Source of the DNA: Streptomyces sp. LX-29
Lineage (GTDB): Bacteria; Actinomycetota; Actinomycetes; Streptomycetales; Streptomycetaceae
DNA length: 64,000 nucleotides
Direction of reading: 5' to 3'
Assembly (NCBI RefSeq): GCF_029541745.1
Contig: NZ_CP089746.1
Location: 3,596,001 to 3,660,000, forward strand
The translations under genes and the position numbers were made by a program. Below, one piece after another: positions 1-7,860 of this stretch (the first letter of the stretch is position 1; each line of letters opens with the position of its first letter). The notes beneath the pieces are model-generated. The model had not been told where the DNA came from, searched no databases, and saw only the letters and a list, made by a program, of their open reading frames with translations.

Positions 1-201
1 GACTTGCACACCGCCGAGACACTCCGCGCACTTCGTGCGCTTCCCACCGCTTCGCGGACACGACTGCCTCCTGCTCCGCATCGGAGGTGACCGAGTGACA
101 CGGCACGACCTCGCGAACATGTACGGGAAATGCTCACGGGTTGACCATCTGCCTCCCGGGTCTGACTGATCACAGCAACCCCTTGGTAGGGGCCCTTGCA
201 C
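1..201. other. Left-edge sequence, no recognisable gene
   Basis: No gene is recognised. A frame open from the left edge ends at TGA 88-90 and could be the tail of a gene that begins outside the window. GGAGGTGA at 83-90 precedes a GTG at 95 that opens a 24-codon frame ending at 169, but neither peptide resembles a family I know. A short hairpin (GCGCAC, TTC loop, GTGCGC) lies at 26-40. The context, just inside a tRNA-derived attachment scar, suggests this is part of an integrated element. Confidence 0.3.
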
Positions 202-219
202 CAAGAGTATGGTCTCTTG
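202..219. promoter_or_regulatory. Palindromic operator over the vapBC promoter
   Basis: CAAGAG, six bases (TATGGT), CTCTTG forms a perfect 6-bp inverted repeat that ends one base before the antitoxin ATG. The central TATGGT fits a -10 element, with TTGGTA at 183-188 as a possible -35 (19-bp spacing). Transcription would then start at or next to the ATG, giving a leaderless message. Ribbon-helix-helix antitoxins usually repress their own operon through such a palindrome, so autoregulation is the likely role (inference). Confidence 0.6.
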
Positions 220-220
220 T

Positions 221-499
221 ATGGCAACCAAGAAAGTGACCGTGACGATCCCCGAGGATCTCCTGGACGAGATCCGCGCCGAGGCGGCTGAGCGGGGACT
301 TTCGGCGTATGTAGCCGAAGCGCTGCGATTCAAGCGCGACCGGGACCGGCTGCTGGAGCTCGTCGACTGGCTGCAGGAGGAACACGGCCCGGTCACCGGG
401 GACGAGCGCGCGGCAGCACTCGCGGAACTGGAAGATCTCGACGCCGAGCACGAGCGCCGCCGCACCACCGGAGGACACAACGCCGGAGAGGCCGCGTGA
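221..499 (+). CDS. Ribbon-helix-helix antitoxin (VapB/CopG type)
   Basis: A 92-residue protein. The N-terminus (KKVTVTIPEDLLDEIRAEA, residues 4-22) has the strand-helix-helix pattern of ribbon-helix-helix DNA-binding antitoxins, and the acidic C-terminal half would cover the toxin. An in-frame ATG four codons upstream lies inside the palindrome at 202-219, so the start at 221 is preferred. The stop overlaps the GTG of the PIN-domain toxin by four bases, so the two are translationally coupled. The pair probably acts as a stability module of the integrated element whose attachment scar lies at 1049-1103. The family is clear; the specific cognate pairing is inferred from position. Confidence 0.8.
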   Translation: MATKKVTVTIPEDLLDEIRAEAAERGLSAYVAEALRFKRDRDRLLELVDWLQEEHGPVTGDERAAALAELEDLDAEHERRRTTGGHNAGEAA

Positions 500-921
500 A
501 GAAGCGCGCCAGTGAGCACAGCCAGCGGCCACTGCGTGTCTTCGTACTCGACTGCGAGGCATTGTCCCTGGCCGTGCGCGGCGACCGGAAGATGATCGCC
601 TGGCTCGACCTCGCGGCGCGAGGTGAGGCCGAGGTGGTGACTTCCCCGATGACGCTGGTCGAGGCGTACGACGGCAGAACCACCGAGCAGCGCTGGGACT
701 GGGTGCTCTCGCGACTCAAGGTCGCCGACATCGGCAAGGACGAGGCCCGCCAGGCCCGCCGACTCCTGGCCGACGCCAAGCTGCACGGCCACAAGTACGC
801 GATCGACGCCGTGCTCGCGGTCGTCGCCCGACAGCAGAAAGGACAGGTCACCGTCTTCACCTCGGACGCGGATGACCTGGAGAGGCTGGTTCCACGCTCG
901 ATCGTCGTCAAGACGATATGA
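496..921 (+). CDS. PIN-domain ribonuclease toxin (VapC-like)
   Basis: A 141-residue protein with the four acidic positions of PIN-domain nucleases: Asp19 (VLDCEALS), Glu56 (LVEAYDG), Asp104 (YAIDAVLA) and Asp124 (FTSDADD). These coordinate Mg2+ for RNA cleavage in the family. Translation starts at GTG 496, overlapping the antitoxin stop. The usual N-terminal Asp is preceded by about 13 extra residues, which is tolerated in this family. It is expected to be neutralised by the protein encoded at 221-499. The target RNA cannot be read from the sequence. Confidence 0.82.
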   Translation: MKKRASEHSQRPLRVFVLDCEALSLAVRGDRKMIAWLDLAARGEAEVVTSPMTLVEAYDGRTTEQRWDWVLSRLKVADIGKDEARQARRLLADAKLHGHKYAIDAVLAVVARQQKGQVTVFTSDADDLERLVPRSIVVKTI

Positions 922-931
922 CACAGCGCTC

Positions 932-956
932 TGGTCTCGGTTCTGGTCTCATTCGC
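932..956. repeat. 12-bp tandem repeats beside the tRNA scar
   Basis: Two 12-bp units, TGGTCTCGGTTC and TGGTCTCATTCG, lie side by side just past the toxin gene. The first 20 bases match 19 of 20 with 36837-36856, next to the intact tRNA-Ser(CGA). Short direct repeats next to a tRNA-derived core resemble arm-type binding sites of tyrosine integrases. That function is an inference. Confidence 0.5.
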
Positions 957-1048
957 CCCCGTCCGGCCCCGTCCAGACGTGGCCACCCCGAACGCTCCGC
1001 CGCAGGTCAGGACACCTACACCCCTCGCCGGACACCCGTGTGAACATG

Positions 1049-1103
1049 TGGAAAGCGTGTTGGGGGCAACCCCTCACGAGTTCGAATCTCGTATCCTCCG
1101 CCA
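1049..1103 (+). other. 3' fragment of tRNA-Ser(GGA), attachment-site scar
   Basis: The bases run from the anticodon loop (TGGAAAG, anticodon GGA) through the long variable arm (TTGGGGGCAACCCC), the T arm (CGAGTTCGAATCTCG) and the 3' acceptor strand ATCCTCCG to CCA. The matching 5' half, which should begin with GGAGGAT, is absent upstream, so this cannot be a working tRNA. Elements that integrate into tRNA genes leave the intact gene at one end and a copy of its 3' part at the other. The intact gene would lie left of the window, and bases 1 to about 1050 would be element DNA. Confidence 0.8.
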
Positions 1104-1107
1104 GCTC

Positions 1108-1141
1108 AGAGGGCTGGACCGCTCCGGCGGTCCAGCCCTCT
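1108..1141. terminator. Strong hairpin after the tRNA fragment
   Basis: AGAGGGCTGGACCG at 1108-1121 pairs perfectly with 1128-1141 across a 6-base loop. It was probably the original terminator of the tRNA-Ser gene and was carried along with the tRNA 3' end. Confidence 0.75.
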
Positions 1142-1445
1142 GGCGTTTCTCCGTCTCGGTCTCCGTCCCAGTCGTGGCCCGGCCGGCCCGTCCGGCCACA
1201 CCGGCACCGGGCACCGGCACCCCACAGGACTCCTCCGACCCTCCTGGCGACAGTCGCAAGCCGCGGCCCGGTGACATCGCATGTACCGAGCGCGCATACG
1301 GGCGGACCCGCCCGGCTCCTCTCCCGTGATGGCGTCCACGACATCGGGGCCCCAGAGCGGCAGGACCGCCCGGCGGTGCGACATGCGTCACACAGGCTGC
1401 CCGTCCCGCGCGTCCACGTCCTTCAGCCGGGGCTTTCGCGGCGCG
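1142..1445. other. Intergenic stretch without a gene
   Basis: No frame here has a plausible start, ribosome site or recognisable product. Long frames on both strands are GC-rich shadows. An upstream extension of the ABC ATPase frame to 1281 is rejected, because the conserved protein begins at 1683 behind a clear ribosome site. Confidence 0.6.
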
Positions 1446-1621
1446 CTGACAGCGTGGGTGACCTCGCCGCGGCGGCCGCTCGGTGCTCCGCGCCCGCACG
1501 GCCACGGCGGACGCACCGCCGTGCCCCGCCGTCGCGCCGGCACTGATCGCACGGCACGTCCCCTGTCAGGTGCTGACAGCCGTCCGGAAGCCCTGTCAGC
1601 GCCCTGGCCGTCCCCTGTCAG
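1446..1621. promoter_or_regulatory. Array of CTGTCAG heptamers upstream of the exporter
   Basis: Five copies of one heptamer occur in 176 bp: CTGTCAG at 1563-1569, 1593-1599 and 1615-1621, and its complement CTGACAG at 1446-1452 and 1573-1579. The last two direct copies start 22 bp apart, two helical turns, and precede CATCGT (1632-1637), a possible -10. SARP regulators typically bind heptamers repeated at 11- or 22-bp spacing next to the -10, and a SARP gene lies just downstream at 3536-6661. Regulation of the drrAB-like pair by that SARP is an inference. Confidence 0.5.
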
Positions 1622-1682
1622 CAGGTCCCGGCATCGTCTTGCTCATCGAGAACGGCGAGCGGGCCTGAAGAGGAGAAAGCAC

Positions 1683-2666
1683 ATGTCGTACGCCATCCGG
1701 GCCGAGGGTCTGGTCAAACGCTACGGGGACTTCGTCGCGCTGGACGGCGTCGACCTGGAGGTGCCGGCCGGCAAGGTGATCGGGGTGCTCGGTCCGAACG
1801 GAGCCGGGAAGACCACCACCGTGCGGATCCTGTCCACGCTGATCCGGCCCGACGCCGGCCGCGCCACCGTCGGCGGCCACGATGTGGTGCGGGACCCGGT
1901 GCGGGTGCGCCAGCTCATCGGCCTCACCGGGCAGTACGCCTCGGTCGACGAGAGTCTGTCCGGCATCGAGAACCTGGTGCTGATCGGCCGACTGCTCGAT
2001 CTGTCGAAGCGTGCCGCCAGGGCACGGGCCGCGGAGCTGCTTGAGCAGTTCTCGCTCACCGAGGCCGCGAGTCGGCCGATCAGCACCTTCTCCGGCGGTA
2101 TGCGCCGCCGCCTCGACCTGGCGGCGAGCCTGGTCGGCCGACCGCAGGTGATCTACCTGGACGAGCCGACCACCGGTCTCGACCCGCACGCCCGCAACGA
2201 GGTGTGGGACGTGGTCCGGCAGCTGGTGAACGACGGCTCCACCGTGCTGCTCACCACACAGTATCTGGAGGAGGCCGACCAACTGGCCGATTCCATCACG
2301 GTGTTCGACCGCGGCCGGGTGGTCGCCGAGGGCCGCCCCGGGGAGCTGAAGCGGCAGGTCGGCGGCCAGATCATGCAGGTGCGCCCGACGCTGGCCGCCG
2401 ATGTGGATCAGGTGGCCCAGATCCTGACCGAACTCACCGGCACCGTCCCCGCCCGGGAGCACAACACCGGTCTGCTCACCGCCCCGGCCGACGACCCGCT
2501 GCTGGTGTCCGCCCTGGCCCGACGGCTGGACGCGGCCGGCATCTCCGCCGACGAGATGGGCCTGCGGCTGCCCAGCCTGGACGAGGTCTTCCTCGCGCTC
2601 ACCGGTCGCACCGCCACCAACGACAAGCAGGACGACGAGATCAACCCCGAGAGGACCGCGGCATGA
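1683..2666 (+). CDS. Drug-exporter ABC ATPase, DrrA type
   Basis: A 327-residue ATPase that powers an ABC-2 type exporter at the cytoplasmic membrane. It has Walker A GPNGAGKTTT (about residues 38-47), the signature FSGGMRRRLDLA (about 135-146) and Walker B VIYLDEPTTGLD (about 155-166). A C-terminal extension of roughly 90 residues is typical of daunorubicin-resistance ATPases (DUF4162 region). The start at 1683 follows AGGAG at 1671-1675. Its ATGA overlap with the permease gene shows an operon. The substrate is unknown, though relatives export anthracyclines and other amphipathic drugs. The CTGTCAG heptamers upstream suggest dedicated regulation. Confidence 0.9.
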   Translation: MSYAIRAEGLVKRYGDFVALDGVDLEVPAGKVIGVLGPNGAGKTTTVRILSTLIRPDAGRATVGGHDVVRDPVRVRQLIGLTGQYASVDESLSGIENLVLIGRLLDLSKRAARARAAELLEQFSLTEAASRPISTFSGGMRRRLDLAASLVGRPQVIYLDEPTTGLDPHARNEVWDVVRQLVNDGSTVLLTTQYLEEADQLADSITVFDRGRVVAEGRPGELKRQVGGQIMQVRPTLAADVDQVAQILTELTGTVPAREHNTGLLTAPADDPLLVSALARRLDAAGISADEMGLRLPSLDEVFLALTGRTATNDKQDDEINPERTAA

Positions 2667-3499
2667 GCGCCCAGACCATCACCCCCGCCCACGCAGCCAC
2701 CCGGCACGTCGCCGCGCCCCCGCTCCGCCTCGGATTCGCCCGGACCGTCCGGCACAGCCTCGCCCTCGCCGGGCGCGGCGTCACCAAGTTCGCCAAGTCG
2801 CCGGCCCAGCTGGCCGATGTGGTCCTCACCCCGATCGTGTTCCTGCTGATGTTCGTCTACCTCTTCGGTGGCGCCATCTCCGGCGGCGACGACCACGCCT
2901 ACCTGCAGCTGATCGCCCCGGGCATCATGGTGATGACCGTCTTCCAGGCCAGCATCGGCATCGGCACCTCGCTGAACGCCGACGCGAGCACCGGAATGTT
3001 CGACCGGTTCCGCTCCATGCCGATCGCCCGCTCCAGCCCGCTGATCGGCGCCGTCCTGGCCGATGTCGTCCGCTACGTGGTCTGCCTCGCCACCCTGCTG
3101 GTCCTCGCGCTGGTGATGGGCTACCGGATCACCACCGACCCGCTCTCCACCCTGGCCGCGATCGCGCTGCTGATCGGCTTCGGGCTCAGCTTCTCCTGGC
3201 TGTCGGTCTACATCGGCATGCTGGCCAAGACCCCCGGCTCGGTGCAGGGCCTGATGACCGTCGTGGTCCTGCCGCTGACCTTCGCCAGCAACGTCTTCGT
3301 CGAGTCGGAGACCATGCCGGGCTGGCTGCAGACCTGGTCCGACGTCAACCCGGTCAGCCTGATGGCCGACACGATGCGCGGCCTGCTCAACGGTGGCGAG
3401 GTCGCGGGTCCGCTGCTCGGCAGCCTCGGCTGGATGGCCGGCGTGGTCGCGGTCTTCTTCCCCCTGGCGATGCGCGCCTACCGCAAGAACGCGGGCTGA
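2663..3499 (+). CDS. ABC-2 type permease, DrrB type
   Basis: A 278-residue membrane protein with about six hydrophobic segments and the ABC-2 permease layout: a cytoplasmic N-terminus, first segment DVVLTPIVFLLMFVYLFGG, and the conserved loop NVFVESETMPGWLQ before the last pair of segments. It forms the channel partner of the ATPase encoded at 1683-2666, whose stop codon overlaps its ATG. A hairpin at 3504-3522 ends the unit. Export of a hydrophobic drug or lipid is the family role; the actual substrate cannot be read from the sequence. Confidence 0.88.
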   Translation: MSAQTITPAHAATRHVAAPPLRLGFARTVRHSLALAGRGVTKFAKSPAQLADVVLTPIVFLLMFVYLFGGAISGGDDHAYLQLIAPGIMVMTVFQASIGIGTSLNADASTGMFDRFRSMPIARSSPLIGAVLADVVRYVVCLATLLVLALVMGYRITTDPLSTLAAIALLIGFGLSFSWLSVYIGMLAKTPGSVQGLMTVVVLPLTFASNVFVESETMPGWLQTWSDVNPVSLMADTMRGLLNGGEVAGPLLGSLGWMAGVVAVFFPLAMRAYRKNAG

Positions 3500-3503
3500 A
3501 CCA

Positions 3504-3522
3504 CCTCGCTCAGGAAGCGAGG
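3504..3522. terminator. Hairpin between convergent drrB-like and SARP genes
   Basis: CCTCGCT (3504-3510), a 5-base loop and AGCGAGG (3516-3522) form a perfect stem five bases after the permease stop. It sits between convergent genes and may serve both. There is no T-run, as is common in Streptomyces. Confidence 0.55.
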
Positions 3523-3535
3523 CGATCCACTTCGC

Positions 3536-6500
3536 TCACGATGCGACCGGCTGGCCGACCTCCTCGGCCAGCCGGTTCAGCGCGTCCGGTCTCGGCAGTT
3601 CGGCGCCCTTGCGGTACGCCTCCCGGTAGCCCTCCTCGCCGAGCCGTCCGACGAGCCGGTCGACCAGCTCGCGCAGCTCCGGCTCGCCCGCGTCGAAGGC
3701 GCCGCGGATGACCTGGCTCATGCCGAGTGCGGTGGCCGCGCCGACGGGATCGCCCTCCAGGTCGAGCAGCCCGCCGAGCAACTCCGCAACCCAGGCGAGA
3801 CCGGCCCCGGCGCCCTGGGCGAACAGCGCGGCGGCAGCCGTGGGCAGCAGCGCGCGAGCCTGTGCCGCCGCCCCCTGCGCGAGCCGGTTCTCCATCCTGG
3901 TGCTCACGATCAGGTCCTCGGCGGCCTCGACGGGGATGGCCCGCCGCCGCACCAGGGCCTCCAGATGGTCCAGGACCCCGTTGGCCTGCTCAAGGTCGCC
4001 CGTCCGGCGGTGCAGGTTCGCGAGGCCCACCAGGATGTTGGCCTCAAGCCTTCGGTGGCCGCGCTCCTTGGCCCGGCGGAGCGCGGACTCGAGGTCGCGT
4101 CGGGCGCCGTCCAGATCGCCGCTGCGCCTGCGCTCCCGCGCCAGTCTGGCCTTGCTGAGATGGAGGAAGTCCTCGGTGCCGAGCTCGGAGCTGAGCGCGA
4201 CGGCCCGCTCGAAGACGGCGATGGCCGCCGCGTGCTCGCCCCGCAGCGAATGGTCCCGGCCGACCGGGATCAGGCTCATCACCAGGCCCCAGCGGTCACC
4301 CACCGTCTCGAAGCCGTGCAGCGCCTCCAGGCGCGACGGGGCTCCGGTCCGCAGATCGCCTTGCTCGGTGAGGACGAAGTCGTACGCCAGGTGGGCACTG
4401 GCCCGCACCCAGGGGTCCGGCGAGTCCAACGACCGCCGCGGGCCGCTGTCGGTATCCGCGGACTCCGACTCCCCGTCGGAGAAGGCGAGCTGGGAGAGCC
4501 GGAGGAGGAGGCCCGCGGGATGGAACTCCCGTGCCCCCGCCGAGTCGGACGAGCTGACCAGCGAGTGCGCCCGGGGCAGCGCGTCGCCGAGCTTGCGCAC
4601 CTCCGCCAGTGCCGTCTCCAGCTGGGCGTTCATCCCTCGAACCCCCCAGTACCAGAACATCGCGTCGACGAACCGGGAGGCCAGGGCCCCGTTGCCGGCG
4701 TCCACGGCCGACCGCAGCGCGAAGACCAGGTTGGCGTGCTCGGCGTCGAAGACCGTGATCGCGTCCAGTTGTTCCCTGGTACGCAGCCGGGGTTCGTTCT
4801 CCTCGGCCAGGGCGAGGAAGTACGCCGCGAAGGGACCGGAGATGTCGTCTCCGGACTCAGCGAGCCGGTTGGCCGCGTAGGCGCGTACGGTCTCCAGCAT
4901 CCGGTACCGCGGTTCATCCCCTTCGGAGGCGGTCACCAGAGACTTCTCGATCAGCGAGTCGAGGACGTAGAGCACGTCGTCGACCGGCAGCGTGGGGTCC
5001 GCACAGACCGCCTCCAGGGCGGCGAGGGTCGCCCCGCCGGGGAACGCCGACAGCCTGCCGGCGAGGGCCCGTTCGGCCTCGTCGAGGAGGTCCCAGCTCC
5101 ACTCGACCACCGCGAGCAGCGTCCGCTGGCGGGGCAGTGCCGTCCGACTGCCCGAGGTGAGCAGCCGGAAGCGGTCGTCGAGACGGCGTGCGAGCTGGTC
5201 CACGCTCATCGAACGCAGCTTGGCCGCGGCGAGCTCCAGGGCGAGCGGCATCCCGTCGAGGCGCCAGCAGATCTCCACCACGGCGTCCACCGTGGTCTCG
5301 TCGACCGCGAAGCCGGGCCGGACACTGGCGGCCCGGTCGACGAAGAGCCGCACCGCCTCCGCCCGCGCCGCCGCGGCGGGCTCGGGTGTGCCGGTGGGCA
5401 CGTCCAGCGGGCCGAGGTGGCACAGCGCCTCCCCGGTGATGGCAAGGGGTTCCCTGCTGCTGGCGAGGATCCTCAGCTGCGGGAGGCGCTCCAGGAGTCG
5501 GTCGGCGAGTTCCGCGGTCGCCTCGACGAGGTGCTCGCAGTTGTCGAGAACGAGTACCGCGTCGCCGACGTCGAGCAGCTCGGCCATCCGGTCGACCGGA
5601 GCGGTCTTGTGGGTCTGCCCCGCGTCATACAGGCCGCCGTCCGTCGCGCCGATCGCGCCGAGGACGGCGTCGACCAGCTGATCGGCCGCGGCCACCGCGG
5701 CCAGCGGCACGAACCACACCCGGCCGCGCGCATAGGCCCGGTCCCTGGTGAGCGCCTCAAGGGACAGCCTGGTCTTGCCCGCGCCTCCGGGGCCGACGAT
5801 GGTGACGAGCCGGGAGGTGGTGAGCAGCCCGGCGAGCCGCGCCAGCTCGGTCTCCCGGCCGACGAAGCTGGTCAGCTGTGCCGGGAGCCGGCTCGCCGCG
5901 GTCTCGGGCCGGCCCGCTGGCCGCTCCAGTTCGCCGCGGAGCAGCGTGAGGTGGATCTCCTGAAGTTCGGCGGAGGGGTCGACGCCGAGCTCTTCGCTCA
6001 GCCGGTCGCGTATCTCCTCGTACGTCGCCAACGCGTCCGACTGCCGTCCCGCCGCCCACAACGCCCGCATCCGCAGCCCGGCGAGGCGCTCGCTGAGCGG
6101 GTGTGCGGCACCTGCCGCACCGAGGTCGGCCATGACCTCGGCGTGCCGGCCGAGCCGCAGCTCCGCGTCGAAGCGGTCCTCGGCCGCCGCGGCTCGCACC
6201 TCCTCAAGGCGCGCCGCGGCGGCCCCGGCGAACGGGGCCTCCAGCACATCCGCCAGCGCCGCGCCCTGCCACAGCCCGAGAGCCGTGCCGAGCGCCGCGG
6301 CCGCCTCGTCGAAGCGGCCCGCCGCGAGGTGCCTTCTGCCCTGCCCGGCCAGCTGCTCGAAGCGGTGGGCGTCGACGTCCTCGGTCCGCACCGAAAGGCG
6401 GTAGCCCCCCGCCGTGGATTCGACCGTGCCCACCCCGCGCAGCGCCTTGCGCAGCCGGGACACCAGGGCCTGCAGCGCGTTGGCGGCATCGGCCGGCGGG

Positions 6501-6661
6501 TCCTCGCCCCACACTCCGTCGACCAGCCCGTCGACGGACACCACGCGTCCCGCCTCCAGGGCGAGCCTGGCCAGGAGCATGCGCAGCCGCGCGCCCCCGA
6601 TCGCGATCGGCGACGCGTCATCGGTGTACGCCTGAACCGAACCGAGCAGAACCAGTCTCAC
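3536..6661 (-). CDS. Large SARP transcriptional regulator with NB-ARC and TPR regions
   Basis: A 1041-residue regulator of the AfsR/SARP class. Residues 1-95 form an OmpR-like winged helix (for example QALVSRLRKALRG), and 97-245 a BTAD domain. About 265-560 is an NTPase of the NB-ARC/STAND type with Walker A VGPGGAGKTRLS and Walker B-like AVLVLDNCEHL. The rest is TPR-like helical repeats. Such proteins sense ATP state or a partner and activate secondary-metabolism promoters by binding heptamer repeats. The start is GTG 6661 behind GGGGGA. The gene converges on the exporter, whose promoter carries heptamers at SARP spacing, so local control is plausible but inferred. Confidence 0.9.
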   Translation of the reverse strand: MRLVLLGSVQAYTDDASPIAIGGARLRMLLARLALEAGRVVSVDGLVDGVWGEDPPADAANALQALVSRLRKALRGVGTVESTAGGYRLSVRTEDVDAHRFEQLAGQGRRHLAAGRFDEAAAALGTALGLWQGAALADVLEAPFAGAAAARLEEVRAAAAEDRFDAELRLGRHAEVMADLGAAGAAHPLSERLAGLRMRALWAAGRQSDALATYEEIRDRLSEELGVDPSAELQEIHLTLLRGELERPAGRPETAASRLPAQLTSFVGRETELARLAGLLTTSRLVTIVGPGGAGKTRLSLEALTRDRAYARGRVWFVPLAAVAAADQLVDAVLGAIGATDGGLYDAGQTHKTAPVDRMAELLDVGDAVLVLDNCEHLVEATAELADRLLERLPQLRILASSREPLAITGEALCHLGPLDVPTGTPEPAAAARAEAVRLFVDRAASVRPGFAVDETTVDAVVEICWRLDGMPLALELAAAKLRSMSVDQLARRLDDRFRLLTSGSRTALPRQRTLLAVVEWSWDLLDEAERALAGRLSAFPGGATLAALEAVCADPTLPVDDVLYVLDSLIEKSLVTASEGDEPRYRMLETVRAYAANRLAESGDDISGPFAAYFLALAEENEPRLRTREQLDAITVFDAEHANLVFALRSAVDAGNGALASRFVDAMFWYWGVRGMNAQLETALAEVRKLGDALPRAHSLVSSSDSAGAREFHPAGLLLRLSQLAFSDGESESADTDSGPRRSLDSPDPWVRASAHLAYDFVLTEQGDLRTGAPSRLEALHGFETVGDRWGLVMSLIPVGRDHSLRGEHAAAIAVFERAVALSSELGTEDFLHLSKARLARERRRSGDLDGARRDLESALRRAKERGHRRLEANILVGLANLHRRTGDLEQANGVLDHLEALVRRRAIPVEAAEDLIVSTRMENRLAQGAAAQARALLPTAAAALFAQGAGAGLAWVAELLGGLLDLEGDPVGAATALGMSQVIRGAFDAGEPELRELVDRLVGRLGEEGYREAYRKGAELPRPDALNRLAEEVGQPVAS

Positions 6662-6986
6662 CGCATGTCCCCCATTGCCGCACCAGCTCCTCGGGCCCCT
6701 GTTCCCCAGGGCTCCGACGCCGGCTCAGCATCGCCTACTTGTCCTGCCTGGTAAAGGCCTGACCAGGCACGACACACGGGACACCGCCGGCACGGCGGTC
6801 AGCACGTCGACCGAGTGCGGCCGGAGCAGCGAACGGGGCAGCCCCCCGGACCGCGCCGGAGACACGATGTTCGCCACGGCGCTGTGGAGGGGGTCGGCCT
6901 GCTCGCGGCCGCGACCGGCGCGCCCCGCCGGACCGAACGGGTCGAGCGGCGCTGAGCCGTGCCGAGCCCCGGCGGGCGGGCATGGG
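6662..6986. promoter_or_regulatory. SARP promoter region with inverted repeat
   Basis: No gene is supported here; the frames are shadows. TGCCTGGT (6745-6752) and ACCAGGCA (6762-6769) form a perfect 8-bp inverted repeat with a 9-base spacer, about 85-105 bp upstream of the SARP start. It is a candidate operator. The remainder down to the rhodanese stop at 6987 shows nothing distinctive. Confidence 0.45.
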
Positions 6987-7649
6987 TCAGCAGGCGCAGG
7001 AGATGCCCGAGCGCGGGGCGGTCAGGTCGTCGACCGGCCGCTGCTCGGTGCCCTGGGGCGTCTCGTACGGGAAGCCCTCGCGCACCCAGTACTCGAAGCC
7101 GCCGATCATCTCCTTGACCCGGTAGCCGAGCCGGGCGAAGGCGAGGGCGGCGCGGGTGGCGCCGTTGCAGCCGGGCCCCCAGCAGTAGGTCACCACGGTC
7201 GCCGACGGGTCGATCAGCTCGGCGGCGCGTTCGGCGATCTCCGCGGTCGGGAGGTGCACGGCGCCGGAGATGTGTCCCTGCGCCCAGGCCGCGTCGCCAC
7301 GGGAGTCGACCACGACCACCCCGGCGGCGCCGGCGAGGAGGTCGGCGCGCACATCGGAGACGTCGGCCTCGAAGGCCAGCCGGGCGGCGTAGTGGGCGGC
7401 GGCCTCGGCGGGCGCGGCGGCGGGGACGTTCAGAACGGCGCTGACGATCCCGGTGGCGGCCTCGGCGGACGGGGCGGCTGCGGCGGACCGCGCGGCCTCG
7501 ACGGACGGGGCGGCTGCGGCGGACCGCGCGGCCTCGACGGACGGGGCGGCTGCGGCGGACCGCGCGGCCTCGACGGACGGGGCGGCTGCGGCGGACCGCG
7601 CGGCCTCGACGGACGGGGTGACCTCGGGGGACGGGGCGGCGACGGTCAT
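6987..7649 (-). CDS. Rhodanese-like protein with repeated Ala-rich N-terminus
   Basis: A 220-residue protein. Residues about 85-205 form a rhodanese domain with the active-site loop TYCWGPGCNG (Cys156) and the motifs VVVVDSRGDAAWAQGHISGA and GYRVKEMIGGFEYW. The family transfers sulfur or acts as a redox or phosphatase-like fold. Residues about 12-60 are four near-identical 12-residue units, PSVEAARSAAAA, encoded by 36-bp DNA repeats. The start at 7649 has AAGGAG upstream; a longer frame reaching 7811 runs through another repeat array and is unlikely. The C-terminus ends in Cys-Ala-Cys. It lies downstream of, and parallel to, the GlxA-type regulator gene and may be its target. Confidence 0.8.
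   Translation of the reverse strand: MTVAAPSPEVTPSVEAARSAAAAPSVEAARSAAAAPSVEAARSAAAAPSVEAARSAAAAPSAEAATGIVSAVLNVPAAAPAEAAAHYAARLAFEADVSDVRADLLAGAAGVVVVDSRGDAAWAQGHISGAVHLPTAEIAERAAELIDPSATVVTYCWGPGCNGATRAALAFARLGYRVKEMIGGFEYWVREGFPYETPQGTEQRPVDDLTAPRSGISCAC
7459..7618. repeat. 36-bp tandem repeats inside the rhodanese gene
   Basis: Four consecutive 36-bp units at 7459, 7495, 7531 and 7567, plus a partial fifth unit, are nearly identical at DNA level. They encode 12-residue Ala-rich units in frame. DNA-level identity points to recent expansion by slippage or unequal recombination. Confidence 0.9.
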
Positions 7650-7695
7650 CTGCGTACTCCTTGCGTGGCGCGCGGGGTGGGACGGCGGCGATGGT

Positions 7696-7800
7696 GGTGG
7701 TCCGCGCCGGCCGGGGGCTCCCCCGCTCGGCGGTGGTCCGCGCCAGCCGGGGCCCTCGCTCGGCGGTGGTCCGCGCCGGCCGGGGGCTCCCCCGCTCGGC
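7696..7800. repeat. Three intergenic 33-36 bp tandem repeats
   Basis: Units of 36, 33 and 36 bp at 7696-7731, 7732-7764 and 7765-7800 begin GGTGGTCCGCGCC; the first and third are identical. They lie between the GlxA-type regulator stop and the rhodanese start. No hairpin or operator function is evident. Confidence 0.85.
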
Positions 7801-7860
7801 GATGACTCCATCCTCCGGGCCCCGCTCCCGCCCCACGAGTGGCGTGAACGCCGCCCTTCG

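Noticed and set aside
1281..1682. Upstream extension of the ABC ATPase frame from 1281
   Set aside because: The conserved ATPase begins at 1683 behind AGGAG; the upstream part is Arg/Ser/Pro-rich and contains the heptamer array.
3965..6754. A 929-codon frame antisense to the SARP gene
   Set aside because: No motif or ribosome site. The minus strand has a complete SARP protein.
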